From assembly GCA_003169975.1 (NCBI GenBank), contig PNAA01000046.1, forward strand, positions 59,117-123,116: DNA of 64,000 nt, given 5' to 3'. Positions 27,999 through 37,001 of the stretch are shown here, in pieces. Made by a program: the position numbers and the translations under genes. Position 1 is the first letter of the stretch. Every line of letters starts with the position of its first letter. This stretch comes from Spartobacteria bacterium. GTDB lineage: Bacteria > Verrucomicrobiota > Verrucomicrobiia > Chthoniobacterales > UBA10450. The notes under the pieces are model-generated. The model did not search any database, was not told where the DNA came from, and saw nothing but the letters and a program-made list of their open reading frames with translations.

Positions 27999-29948
27999 AT
28001 GACGACAAACGTTCCGCCCGATCTGGAACGGAAAATGGACGAGCAGATCGGCCACTATCCGTCCGAGCAAAGACGGAGCGCGTCGCTCCCGCTGCTCCAT
28101 TTGTGGCAGGAGCATTTCGGGTTCATCAGCGACGCGGGGGTGAACTGGATCGCGACCAAGCTGGGCCTCGAGCCGATCAACATCTTTGAGCTCATCACGT
28201 TCTACCCGATGCTCCGGCAGGCGCCGGCTGGGCGGAAGCATCTGCGGGTCTGCCGCACCTTGAGCTGCGCGATGGCGGGCGCGTACCCGTTGATGGAGAA
28301 CCTCGCTCGCCTAACGAAGATCGATCGGGAGCATCAGGGCGCCGGGATGCACAATTCGGTCGCGGTCAGTCCCGATGGCGAATACAGCATCGAGTTCGTC
28401 GAATGCCTCGCGAGCTGCGGCACCGCGCCGGTCTGTATGGTGGACGACGTCCTCTACGAAAACGTCGCGCCAGAATCCGCCCCCGAACTTCTCGGCGGTT
28501 CACTGTCCCCAGGCACGCAGCATCCGCCTCCGCATCCGCTCGAGCGCCGTTTGGTTTTCAAGAACATCGGACGCGAAGGTTATACGACCGACATCGATTG
28601 TTATCTGCAAAACGGCGGCTACGAGCAGCTCAAAGCCGCGGTCAAAATGACCCGCGCCGAGATCGTGAACGAGGTGAAGACCTCCGGCTTGCGCGGGCGC
28701 GGCGGCGCCGGTTTTCCGTGCGGAGTGAAGTGGGTCTTCATCAAGCCGGACGAGAAAAAGCCGGTCTACCTCATCTGCAACGCCGATGAATCCGAGCCGG
28801 GCACCTTCAAGGATCGCTACATCATTCATCAGGATCCGCATCAGCTGATCGAGGGCATCCTGATCAGCTGCTTCGCGCTCAACGTTCACACCGCCTACAT
28901 CTACATCCGGGGCGAATTTCCCGAGGGCGCCAAAATCCTCGCGCGCGGGATCGAAGAAGCGCGCGCCCACCATTTCCTCGGCCGCAATGCGCTCGGCATC
29001 GGCTTCGACGTCGAGATTTACCTTCATCGCGGCGCCGGCGCTTACATCTGTGGGGAAGAGACGGGCCTGATCGAATCGCTCGAAGGCAAACGCGCCTATC
29101 CGCGCATCAAACCGCCCTATTTCCCCGCGGTCCTCGGTCTCTACATGTGCCCGACGATCGTGAACAACGTCGAGACGCTCTGCCACGTGAAGCACATCAT
29201 CGCCATGGGCGGCGCGGAATACGCCATGCTCGGCCGGCCGAACAACACCGGCACGCGCATTGTCTGTGTCAGCGGCGACGTCGTTAGGCCGGGTTACTTC
29301 GAGATTGAGGTCGGCGCCGTCACGATGGGTCAGCTGATCAACGAAATGGCGGGCGGACCAAAAGAGGGTCGCAAAGTGAAGGCGGTCATTCCCGGCGGCA
29401 GCTCGGCGAAAGTCTTGCGCGCGGATGAGACCTTCAAACTGAAGAACCGCGAGATTTCGTTCGACGAAATTCCGATGGATTTCGACACCTTGGCCGCGGT
29501 CGGCTCGATGGCCGGCTCCGGCGGCGTCATCGTGCTGGACGATTCGCGCGACATGGTCTGGGCGCTGAACAACATCAATGAATTCTACGCGCACGAGAGC
29601 TGCGGCCAGTGTACTCCGTGTCGCGAAGGTTCGCTCTGGATGAAGAAAATCACCGAGCGAATGTTGGCGGGCGGAGGCGTTACCCAGGATCCGGCGACCC
29701 TGAAAAATGTGGCCGACAACATCGCTGGCCGCACCATCTGCGCCTTCGGCGAAGCTTGCGCCTGGCCGACGCAAAGTTTCGTCGACAAGTTCCCCGACGA
29801 TTTTGCTGCGCGCGCGAAGAAACCTGTCCCACCGCCGCTTCCGCCGGAATACACGGCCGAGGAATTGATCGCCGAAACCGAAATCCCGAGTGTCCCCCTC
29901 GCCCACGATCCCGGCTGGGAAAAAGCCGGCGCCGCCGGAACCGTCTAA
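27999..29948 (+). CDS. NuoEF fusion, NADH-quinone oxidoreductase subunits E and F
   Basis: A 649-residue fusion. ATG 27999 is preferred over GTG 27987 because GGAGG lies 5 bases ahead of it. Residues 1-160 are NuoE (thioredoxin-fold, 2Fe-2S ligands in VCRTLSC and ECLASCG). The rest is NuoF: FMN/NADH-binding GLRGRGGAGFPCGVKW and IYLHRGAGAYICGEETGLIES, and 4Fe-4S ligands ESCGQCTPCREG with a later Cys. It accepts electrons from NADH. The separate genes of most bacteria are joined here. Its TAA overlaps the ATG of the next gene by one base. Confidence 0.95.
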   Translation: MTTNVPPDLERKMDEQIGHYPSEQRRSASLPLLHLWQEHFGFISDAGVNWIATKLGLEPINIFELITFYPMLRQAPAGRKHLRVCRTLSCAMAGAYPLMENLARLTKIDREHQGAGMHNSVAVSPDGEYSIEFVECLASCGTAPVCMVDDVLYENVAPESAPELLGGSLSPGTQHPPPHPLERRLVFKNIGREGYTTDIDCYLQNGGYEQLKAAVKMTRAEIVNEVKTSGLRGRGGAGFPCGVKWVFIKPDEKKPVYLICNADESEPGTFKDRYIIHQDPHQLIEGILISCFALNVHTAYIYIRGEFPEGAKILARGIEEARAHHFLGRNALGIGFDVEIYLHRGAGAYICGEETGLIESLEGKRAYPRIKPPYFPAVLGLYMCPTIVNNVETLCHVKHIIAMGGAEYAMLGRPNNTGTRIVCVSGDVVRPGYFEIEVGAVTMGQLINEMAGGPKEGRKVKAVIPGGSSAKVLRADETFKLKNREISFDEIPMDFDTLAAVGSMAGSGGVIVLDDSRDMVWALNNINEFYAHESCGQCTPCREGSLWMKKITERMLAGGGVTQDPATLKNVADNIAGRTICAFGEACAWPTQSFVDKFPDDFAARAKKPVPPPLPPEYTAEELIAETEIPSVPLAHDPGWEKAGAAGTV

Positions 29949-30379
29949 TGAATCTGGAAACCAGGAAACCAGGAGAAGAGTTAGGGAATCGCGCGCTAAC
30001 CGAGCGCATCATCGGAGCAGCGGTTTGCGTCCACCGAGAACTTGGGCCCGGATTCCTCGAGTCAATTTACGAAGAAGCGCTCTCGGTTGAGTTACGTTTG
30101 CTCGGATTGACCTTTGAACGTCAGAAGCCGGTGCCAATCTTCTATCGAGGCCAGCCGGTTGGCGAGCATCGGCTCGATCTTCTGATTGAATCAAAGGTCG
30201 TCGTCGAACTCAAAGCGATCGGCGCATTGGAGAATATTCATTTCGCGGTCGTCCGATCATATCTGAAGGCGCTCGGACTCTGTGATGCTTTGCTTCTGAA
30301 CTTTGCCGGCACTCGACTGGTCGTGAAAAGAGTCGGACGCGAATACCACCCACATGATGAGGAGGAGATCAGCCTGTAA
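29948..30379 (+). CDS. GxxExxY protein
   Basis: A 143-residue protein of the GxxExxY family (PD-(D/E)XK-related fold): ELGPGFLESIYEEAL gives the name motif (GFLESIY), followed by HRLDLLIESKVVVELKAI, the Asp/Glu/Lys triad seen in this nuclease-like fold. The function is unproven. These genes often behave as mobile or selfish insertions. Here it splits the nuo operon between nuoF and nuoG, with a start that overlaps the nuoEF stop. Base composition looks slightly less GC-rich than the flanking nuo genes by eye. Confidence 0.82.
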   Translation: MNLETRKPGEELGNRALTERIIGAAVCVHRELGPGFLESIYEEALSVELRLLGLTFERQKPVPIFYRGQPVGEHRLDLLIESKVVVELKAIGALENIHFAVVRSYLKALGLCDALLLNFAGTRLVVKRVGREYHPHDEEEISL

Positions 30380-30406
30380 CCTCCTGGTTTTCTGGCTTCC
30401 AGATTC

Positions 30407-32140
30407 ATGCCTAACGATTCTCAACCGCAATTGGTCAACGTCCAGATTGACGACGTCTGGCACCAGTTTCCCAAGGGCACCCGCCTGATCGAAGCCTGCG
30501 AGCAGGCCGGGAGCTATGTGCCGCGCTATTGCTACCACAAGAAGCTCTCCTCCCCCGGCAACTGCCGCATGTGCCTGATCGAAATGGGCATGCCGAAAAT
30601 GGGGCCCGACAGAAAACCCATCCTCGGCCCCGACGGCAAACCGGAGATCAACTGGATGCCGCGGCCGCAGATTTCCTGCGCGACCGATGTTTCCGAAGGT
30701 CTCGGCGTCCGCACCATTTCCCCGCTCGTCGAGGAATGTCGGCGCGGGGTGATGGAATTCCTCCTCATCAATCATCCGCTCGATTGTCCGATCTGCGATC
30801 AGGCGGGCGAATGCCGGCTCCAGGAATTCAGCGTCGAGTACGGCCGGCAGGATTCGCGTTTCCTCGAGCACAAAGTGAAAAAGCCGAAGAACGTCGTGCT
30901 CGGTCCGCGCGTCACACTCGATGACGAGCGCTGCATCCTCTGCTCGCGCTGCATTCGCTTCTGCAAGGAGATCGCGCACGACGACGTCCTCGGGTTTGTC
31001 GATCGCGGCAGCCATACCACGCTGACCGCGCATCCGGGCAAGCGGCTGGAGAATAATTACTCGCTCAACACGGTCGACATCTGCCCGGTCGGCGCGCTCA
31101 CTTCATCGGATTTCCGTTTCAAGATGCGGGTCTGGTTTTTGAAGGAGACGAACAGTTTCTGCACGAGCTGCGCGACCGGCTGCAACACGATCATTGGCAC
31201 GCGGGAAGACGTGATCTACCGCCAGACGCCGCGCGAGAACGACGCCGTCAATTCCACCTGGATGTGCGATTACGGCCGGCTCAATTTCGCCTACCTCGAA
31301 AGGGACCGCCGGTTGCTGGAACCGATGGTGCGCACGGAGAACAAGCTGCAGCCGGCGACCTGGCCGCACGCCATCGCCAGCGCGGCTACGCAGTTGAAGC
31401 CGTATGTCGGCTGGCAAACCGCGATCCTCGCCTCCGGCCGCATGACCAACGAAGAATTGTGGCTCGCCGGGCGGCTCGCCGAGTCGTTAGGCGTGACGCT
31501 CATCGACATCGTCCCGCGGACCGGCGAAGCCGACGACATTTTGCTGAGCGCGGACCGCAACCCGAACACCAACGGCGCCCGTCTCCTGCGATTGGCGTCC
31601 GGGTCGGGAACCGTCTTGCAACAGATTAAGGAGGCGGTCTGGTCCGGGCAGATTCAGGCCCTCATCACACTGGGCGAAAATCCGCTGCGCTGTGGAATCA
31701 CGCCCGAGTACCTCGCGCGACTGCCGGTTTATGTCGTGCTGGATCTGCTCGCGAACGACGCGACGGCTCAGGCCAGTGTCGTGCTGCCGTCGTTAGGCTT
31801 CGCCGAAAAGCGCGGCTCGATGATCAACGGCAAAGGTCGACTGCAACGGCTCAATCGCGCCGTGCGCGGCCCGGGCGAGGCGCGCGATGATTGGGAGATT
31901 TTGCGCGACCTGGTGCAGGCGATTTCGGGCGGAAACTCCGAAAGTCATGCGCGCTCCGGCCGCCTCGACACGATCGAGGACGTCTTCCGCCAGATGAGCG
32001 AGGCAGTGCCGGAGTTCGCCGGTCTCACCCTGAGCCGGATCAGCGATCTTGGGGTGCAGGTGCTCAACGGCGACGGAAAACCGGGAAATTCTGCGCCGGA
32101 AAAAATGCGCGAACGCGAACCGGAGAAGCAGCCGCAATGA
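30407..32140 (+). CDS. nuoG: NuoG, NADH-quinone oxidoreductase subunit G
   Basis: A 577-residue iron-sulfur subunit. The N-terminal 2Fe-2S ferredoxin domain has YCYHKKLSSPGNCRMC; the His/Cys cluster region is HPLDCPICDQAGECRLQ; a 4Fe-4S site is CILCSRCIRFC. A molybdopterin oxidoreductase-like C-domain follows (CTSCATGCNTI, then EKRGSMINGKGRLQ). It is shorter than the about 900-residue E. coli type and resembles short NuoG forms. The first codons MPND are a copy of the 9-bp repeat, with two more inside. Confidence 0.94.
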   Translation: MPNDSQPQLVNVQIDDVWHQFPKGTRLIEACEQAGSYVPRYCYHKKLSSPGNCRMCLIEMGMPKMGPDRKPILGPDGKPEINWMPRPQISCATDVSEGLGVRTISPLVEECRRGVMEFLLINHPLDCPICDQAGECRLQEFSVEYGRQDSRFLEHKVKKPKNVVLGPRVTLDDERCILCSRCIRFCKEIAHDDVLGFVDRGSHTTLTAHPGKRLENNYSLNTVDICPVGALTSSDFRFKMRVWFLKETNSFCTSCATGCNTIIGTREDVIYRQTPRENDAVNSTWMCDYGRLNFAYLERDRRLLEPMVRTENKLQPATWPHAIASAATQLKPYVGWQTAILASGRMTNEELWLAGRLAESLGVTLIDIVPRTGEADDILLSADRNPNTNGARLLRLASGSGTVLQQIKEAVWSGQIQALITLGENPLRCGITPEYLARLPVYVVLDLLANDATAQASVVLPSLGFAEKRGSMINGKGRLQRLNRAVRGPGEARDDWEILRDLVQAISGGNSESHARSGRLDTIEDVFRQMSEAVPEFAGLTLSRISDLGVQVLNGDGKPGNSAPEKMREREPEKQPQ

Positions 32141-32143
32141 TTC

Positions 32144-32235
32144 GTCATTCTGAGCGGAGCGCAGCGGAGTCGAAGAATCCCGTGGCGCAACCTTTCAGTT
32201 CCTCCGCGGGATCCCTCGACTCCGCTCGGGATGAC
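32144..32235. repeat. GTCATTCTGAGCGGAGCGCAG-type hairpin repeat, copy 2
   Basis: Closely similar to 12260-12352 (same arms and a slightly different loop). It fills the whole gap between the nuoG stop and the nuoH start (3 bases left), so it is transcribed within the operon and must be tolerated between translated genes. Confidence 0.85.
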
Positions 32236-32237
32236 CT

Positions 32238-33356
32238 ATGAACCCCACGCTCTTTCTCATTTTCACCTCCCTGCTCAAGATTGTCGGAATCGTCTTCGTC
32301 GTGATCCTTCCGATGGTCTCCTACAGCGTTTACGCGGAGCGCCGTGTGAGCGCGCTCATCCAGGATCGGCTCGGCCCGAATCGGGTCGGTCCCGCCGGCC
32401 TCTTCCAGCCGATCGCCGACGCCATGAAATTCATCCTGAAGGAGGATTTCACACCGGCCAACGTGAACAAGTTCTACTATTGGCTCGCTCCTTGTCTGGC
32501 AATGGTGCCCGCGCTCATGACGATCGCCGTCGTCCCTTTCGGCAGCACCTTGTTCGGCGTGCCGATGGTGATCGCGGATATCAACGTTGGCGTTCTCTAT
32601 GTCTTCGCCATCGCGTCGTTAGGCGTCTACGGGATTGTCATCGCCGGCTGGTCGTCGAATTCAAAATATCCCTTTCTCGGCGGAGTCCGCTCCAGCTCGC
32701 AGATGATCTCCTACGAGCTCTCGCTCGGGCTCGCCGTGATCCCGATTTTCCTGCTCGTCGGGCAACTGCGCCTCACCGACATCGTGCGTTACCAGATTGA
32801 GAACGGCTGGATGATCGCGCCCTTTGTTGGCCATTGGACCGACGGCTGGAAATGGCTCCTCGCCATTCCGATGTCTATTTCCTTTGTCGTCTTTACCATC
32901 GCGATTTTCGCGGAAACCAATCGCCTCCCCTTCGATCTGCCCGAGGCGGAGACGGAGTTGGTCGGCGGTTATCACACCGAATACGGCTCGATGAAATTCG
33001 CCCTCTTTTTCCTCGGCGAATACGCCGCCATGATCACCGGCTCGGCGATCATCGTGACCCTCTTCCTCGGCGGCTGGCATCTGCCGGTCCCGTGGTGGAA
33101 TCACGCGCACGGTTTTCACTGGCTCCTGATCGACGGTTCGTTAGGCGGTTGGCGCGGCGTCATCGGCGGCCTCTTCAACATCTTTGTCTTCTTCGGCAAA
33201 GTCTCCGTCCTGCTCCTCTTTTTTATCTGGGTGCGGTGGACGCTGCCGCGTTTTCGTTACGATCAATTGATGCGGCTGGGCTGGGTTTTCTTTTTCGAGA
33301 TCGCGCTCGTCAACATTTTCCTCGCCGCGATCATCATCGCCTGCCTGCCGCAATGA
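32238..33356 (+). CDS. nuoH: NuoH, NADH-quinone oxidoreductase subunit H
   Basis: A 372-residue membrane subunit near the quinone channel, with eight or so transmembrane helices. Motifs are ERRVSALIQDRLGPNRVGP, LADAMKFILKED-like IADAMKFILKEDFTP and ETNRLPFDLPEAETELVGGYHTEYG. All are NuoH signatures. Two copies of the 9-bp repeat encode ASLG and GSLG. It is preceded by a hairpin repeat and followed by another. Confidence 0.96.
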   Translation: MNPTLFLIFTSLLKIVGIVFVVILPMVSYSVYAERRVSALIQDRLGPNRVGPAGLFQPIADAMKFILKEDFTPANVNKFYYWLAPCLAMVPALMTIAVVPFGSTLFGVPMVIADINVGVLYVFAIASLGVYGIVIAGWSSNSKYPFLGGVRSSSQMISYELSLGLAVIPIFLLVGQLRLTDIVRYQIENGWMIAPFVGHWTDGWKWLLAIPMSISFVVFTIAIFAETNRLPFDLPEAETELVGGYHTEYGSMKFALFFLGEYAAMITGSAIIVTLFLGGWHLPVPWWNHAHGFHWLLIDGSLGGWRGVIGGLFNIFVFFGKVSVLLLFFIWVRWTLPRFRYDQLMRLGWVFFFEIALVNIFLAAIIIACLPQ

Positions 33357-33360
33357 AACG

Positions 33361-33456
33361 GACAGGATTAACAGGATTTTCAGGATTAATTGGGGAAAAC
33401 CGCAAAGCACCTACTCGCGGCCTTTCTTCAATCCTGATAATCCTGTAAATCCTGTC
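33361..33456. repeat. CAGGATTAACAGGATT-type inverted repeat
   Basis: Left arm GACAGGATTAACAGGATTTTCAGGATTAAT and right arm AATCCTGATAATCCTGTAAATCCTGTC form a hairpin around a GC-rich centre in the nuoH-nuoI gap. This repeat type is known from many environmental bacteria. It belongs to a family different from the other nuo gap elements. Confidence 0.85.
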
Positions 33457-33465
33457 TAATTTCCC

Positions 33466-33996
33466 ATGGCCATCACGGTCTCGCGCCCAAAACTGAACTG
33501 GTCCGAGCGGCTTTACCTGCCGGCGATCCTTGGCGGCATGGCGATTACGTTTGGCCATTTAAAGAACATGCTCCTTGGCCGCACCAAGGTGACGATGCAA
33601 TACCCCGAGCAGAAATGGGATAGCCAGATGCCGGATCATTATCGCGGCGCGCCCGCGCTGGTGAAAGATGAAGGCGGCCGCGTCCGCTGCGTCGCGTGCC
33701 AGCTCTGCGAATTTATTTGCCCGCCGCGCGCGATCCGGATCGTGCCGGGCGAGATCCCGCTAGGCGAGCGCTTCGCCAAGGTGGAAAAATATCCGGAGAA
33801 ATTCGACATCGACATGATCCGCTGCATCTACTGCGGGATGTGCGAGGAGGTTTGCCCGGAACAGGCGATTTTCCTCCGCAAGGACTACGCCATCACCGGC
33901 TACACCCGCGCCGAGATGGTGCACGACAAGGAAAAACTAATCGAGATCGGCGGCGTGATGCATGGGCTAGTGCTGAAATGGAACGAGAAAAAATGA
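33466..33996 (+). CDS. nuoI: NuoI, NADH-quinone oxidoreductase subunit I
   Basis: A 176-residue subunit with two 4Fe-4S motifs: CVACQLCEFICPPRAI and CIYCGMCEEVCPEQAI. It passes electrons through clusters N6a and N6b to NuoB. Length and the flanking AITFGHLKNMLLGRTKVTMQYPE fit NuoI. It starts at ATG 33466 just after the repeat 33361-33456. Confidence 0.96.
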   Translation: MAITVSRPKLNWSERLYLPAILGGMAITFGHLKNMLLGRTKVTMQYPEQKWDSQMPDHYRGAPALVKDEGGRVRCVACQLCEFICPPRAIRIVPGEIPLGERFAKVEKYPEKFDIDMIRCIYCGMCEEVCPEQAIFLRKDYAITGYTRAEMVHDKEKLIEIGGVMHGLVLKWNEKK

Positions 33997-34002
33997 CTAT
34001 CT

Positions 34003-34103
34003 GTCATCCTGATCCCGCAGTCGCGGGAGAAGGATCTCTGACCATTTGCTGGCCGGCTCGCAGCCAGAGATGGCCAGAGATGTTTCGCTCCGCTCAACAT
34101 GAC
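34003..34103. repeat. Hairpin repeat between nuoI and nuoJ
   Basis: An inverted repeat whose outer ends are GTCATCCTGA and CAACATGAC, with an inner GATCCCGC-AGTC-GCGGGAGA hairpin and a CTCTGACC/GGCCAGAG arm. The end GTCATCC is shared with the 12260 element but the core is different. It fills most of the 136-base gap. A copy of the 9-bp repeat (34122-34130) follows and sits two bases before the nuoJ ATG. Confidence 0.75.
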
Positions 34104-34132
34104 AAAAAGGGAGAACGCCGCGCCTAACGATT

Positions 34133-34636
34133 ATGTCTCCCTTCTTTTTCTGGACCGCCTCCGCGCTGATGCTCGTCTTCGGCGCCGCCGTCATCATCAA
34201 TCGAAACCCGGTCGCGAGCGCCCTCAGCCTGGTCGTTTCCTTTCTCGGTCTCGCCGCGCTCTTCATGTCGCTCGATGCGTTTTTCCTCGGCATCATTCAG
34301 GTGCTCGTTTACGCCGGCGCGGTCATGGTCCTGTTCCTCTTCATCATCATGCTGCTCGATCTGCGCGCGGAAGAACGGCGCCGCATCAACTTCGTCGCCT
34401 TTGCCGGCGGCGCGGCCGTGGCCGTCATTTTCTTCGGGCAGCTTTACCTCGTCATCGGGCACCTGCATCAGGCAAAGCTGCCTTTCGCCCCGCTCGCCCC
34501 GATGCAAGTGGACGACGTGCATCGCATCGGCTTGCTCCTTTTCGGGAGCTACAACCTGCCCTTCCAAATCATCGGCGTGCTCATTCTCGTCGCGACCATC
34601 GGTGTGATCGTGCTGAGCAAACGCGAGCTGCACTAA
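34133..34636 (+). CDS. nuoJ: NuoJ, NADH-quinone oxidoreductase subunit J
   Basis: A 167-residue membrane subunit with five hydrophobic segments. It has the NuoJ pattern [20 protein letters not shown] and [24 protein letters not shown], the latter holding the pi-bulge helix TM3. The gene ends CACTAACGA, so its TAA stop is in a near-copy of the 9-bp repeat. The start is ATG 34133. Confidence 0.94.
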   Translation: MSPFFFWTASALMLVFGAAVIINRNPVASALSLVVSFLGLAALFMSLDAFFLGIIQVLVYAGAVMVLFLFIIMLLDLRAEERRRINFVAFAGGAAVAVIFFGQLYLVIGHLHQAKLPFAPLAPMQVDDVHRIGLLLFGSYNLPFQIIGVLILVATIGVIVLSKRELH

Positions 34637-34641
34637 CGAAG

Positions 34642-34962
34642 ATGGTTACCCTCGGCGATTACCTTTTCGTGAGCGGATTGCTTTTTACGCTCGGTTTCGC
34701 CGGCGTGCTGCTGCGCCGCAATCTCATCATCATTTTTATGTCGCTCGAGCTGATGCTGAACGCGGCCAATCTTTCGCTCGTCGCCTTTTCCCGTTTCCGC
34801 ACCAACTCGTTAGGCCAACCGAATTACGACGGCCAGGTTTTCGTTTTCTTCATCATCACGGTGGCGGCGGCGGAGGTGGCGGTCGGGCTCGCCATCATCG
34901 TCGCGCTTTACCGGGCCCGGCGCACGACCCATGTCGAGGATATCAACAGTTTGAAATTTTGA
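34642..34962 (+). CDS. nuoK: NuoK, NADH-quinone oxidoreductase subunit K
   Basis: A 106-residue three-helix membrane subunit. [24 protein letters not shown] carries the conserved Glu for proton translocation, and the later [21 protein letters not shown] the second Glu. The start is ATG 34642, five bases after nuoJ. Exact 9-bp repeat copy encodes NSLG (34807-34815). Confidence 0.96.
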   Translation: MVTLGDYLFVSGLLFTLGFAGVLLRRNLIIIFMSLELMLNAANLSLVAFSRFRTNSLGQPNYDGQVFVFFIITVAAAEVAVGLAIIVALYRARRTTHVEDINSLKF

Positions 34963-34992
34963 GCCATGAAGAAACGTGAATGCACCATTCTC

Positions 34993-35152
34993 GGTAGCGC
35001 ACGCGTCTCGCGTGCTGGCGATGGCGTCCTCGCCAGCACGAACTTTCCGTGGCGGGTCGAACACAAATCCGCCTGCCATTTTGTGATTGCGGCGGTTGAA
35101 AAGTTCGTTGCGGTGGGACACCGCAACCAGCACGCGGGACGCGTGCGCTACC
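34993..35152. repeat. Long hairpin repeat between nuoK and nuoL
   Basis: Left arm 34993-35018 (GGTAGCGCACGCGTCTCGCG...) and right arm 35127-35152 pair over 26 bases with one mismatch. Internal sub-arms (GAACTTTCCGTGG and CGTTGCGG-type) add to the fold. It occupies most of the 242-base gap, the longest in the operon. It is a different sequence family from the three other nuo gap elements. Confidence 0.85.
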
Positions 35153-35204
35153 CAGGCCGTGGCGGCCAACCCGCCGGTAAGTTCGTTAGCCGGAGATCCG
35201 CGCG

Positions 35205-37001
35205 ATGACTTCGCTCCTGCCCTGGATTGCGCTGCTCCTGCCGCTCGCTTCGATGTTCGTCATCCTGCTTGCGACCCGCTCGTTGCGCACTTTGAGCGCA
35301 TTCATTTCCGTCGCGGCCGTGCTCGGGAGCTTCGTTTGCAGCTGTCTTATCTTCTTCCAGCAAACGTCCGCCGCGGCCGCGATTTGCTGGATCGACCTCG
35401 CGCCGCTTTTCTCCGTGCCCCTCGGTTTGACGCTCGATCCGTTGAGCCGCTCGATGCTTTTCATGGTGACTGGCGTGGGCGCCGTCATCCACATCTATTC
35501 GTTAGGCTACATGAGCGCGGACGCGGGCAAGTCGCGCTACTTCGCCGGGCTCTCGCTCTTCATGTTTGCCATGCTCGGGATCGTCCTCGCGAACAACTTT
35601 GTGATGATGTTCATCTTTTGGGAGCTGGTCGGGGTCAGTTCCTATCTGCTCATCGGGCATTGGTTCGAGCGCCCCGCCGCGGCCGAGGCGGCGAAAAAAG
35701 CGTTCATCACCAATCGCATCGGCGACTTCGGTTTCATGCTCGGAATTTTGATGGTCTGGACCGGGACCGGTTCGTTAGTCTTTACCGAGATCGCGGCCGG
35801 GATGGCGAAGCTGACGGCGCATCCAAGCTATTTGACCGCCGCGGCGCTGCTCGTTTTTTGCGGCGCCGTCGGAAAGTCGGCGCAATTCCCGCTCCACGTT
35901 TGGTTGCCGGACGCAATGGAAGGGCCGACGCCGGTCTCGGCGCTGATCCATGCGGCGACGATGGTCGCGGCCGGCGTTTACATGCTGGTGCGCGTCGGCT
36001 TTCTCATCGACGCATCGTCAGGAGCGCTCCATGTCATCGCCTGGATCGGCACGATTACCGCCGTGCTTGCCGCGTTGATGGCGACCCAGCAGAACGACAT
36101 CAAACGCATCCTTGCCTACTCCACACTTTCGCAGCTCGGCTACATGGTGATGGCGGTCGGCCTCGCCTCCGGCCAGGCGGCGATGTTTCATCTCTTCACT
36201 CACGCGGCCTTCAAGGCGCTCCTCTTCCTCGGCGCCGGCTCGATCATTTACATGCTGCACCACGAGCAGGACATCTGGCGGATGGGCGGGCTCGCGAAGC
36301 GATTGCCGATCACCTTCCTCACCTTTCTCGTCGGCACGCTCGCGCTCATCGGTTTCCCCGGCTTCAGCGGTTTCTTCAGCAAAGACGCGATCCTCGCTCT
36401 CGCCTACGAGCGCAGCCTGCCGATTTTCGCGTTCGCCGCGTTCACCGCGCTGCTCACCGCTTTCTACATGACGCGGCTCGTAGTGGTCGCGTTTTTCGGC
36501 GATGCCCGCAGCCCGCACGCCGCGCGCGGCGCGGAATCACCCATCGTCATGACGCTCCCGCTCATTCTCCTCAGTGTCCCGGCGGCGATCGGCGGCTTTG
36601 GTTTTTTTGCGCGGAATTTCCTCAGCTTGCCTAACGAGACGAAACCGGTCGTCGCCGTCCCGGTGATCGCCCTTCTGGCGCTGCTCATTGGAGTCGTCAG
36701 TGCGCTCCTCCTTTATCGCAACCGGACCACCGAGCCGGTCGAAATCGAACTGTTCCGGAACCGGTTTTATTTCGATGAACTTTACACCGCGCTCATCAAA
36801 TCAACGCAGGGTTTGCTGGCGGCCATTGCTGCGTTCATCGATCGCTGGATTCTCGACGGCGCAATCGTCCGCGGATTGAGCGGCGGGACGTGGGGCAGCG
36901 GATTCCTGCTCCGGTTGCTCCAGGTTGGCAACCTGCAGGCGTACGGTTTTCTCTTCGGGCTCGGCATCATCGGGCTCATCTACTTCACCGTTTTCCACTG
37001 A
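35205..37001 (+). CDS. nuoL: NuoL, NADH-quinone oxidoreductase subunit L
   Basis: A 598-residue antiporter-like proton pump subunit with the TM7/TM8 and TM12 signatures: LIGHWFERPAAAEAAKKAF, PLHVWLPDAMEGPTPVSALIHAATMVAAGVY (proton antiporter motif), and QQNDIKRILAYSTLSQLGYM. The C-terminus includes the start of the lateral helix region. The stop overlaps the nuoM ATG by one base. Confidence 0.96.
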   Translation: MTSLLPWIALLLPLASMFVILLATRSLRTLSAFISVAAVLGSFVCSCLIFFQQTSAAAAICWIDLAPLFSVPLGLTLDPLSRSMLFMVTGVGAVIHIYSLGYMSADAGKSRYFAGLSLFMFAMLGIVLANNFVMMFIFWELVGVSSYLLIGHWFERPAAAEAAKKAFITNRIGDFGFMLGILMVWTGTGSLVFTEIAAGMAKLTAHPSYLTAAALLVFCGAVGKSAQFPLHVWLPDAMEGPTPVSALIHAATMVAAGVYMLVRVGFLIDASSGALHVIAWIGTITAVLAALMATQQNDIKRILAYSTLSQLGYMVMAVGLASGQAAMFHLFTHAAFKALLFLGAGSIIYMLHHEQDIWRMGGLAKRLPITFLTFLVGTLALIGFPGFSGFFSKDAILALAYERSLPIFAFAAFTALLTAFYMTRLVVVAFFGDARSPHAARGAESPIVMTLPLILLSVPAAIGGFGFFARNFLSLPNETKPVVAVPVIALLALLIGVVSALLLYRNRTTEPVEIELFRNRFYFDELYTALIKSTQGLLAAIAAFIDRWILDGAIVRGLSGGTWGSGFLLRLLQVGNLQAYGFLFGLGIIGLIYFTVFH

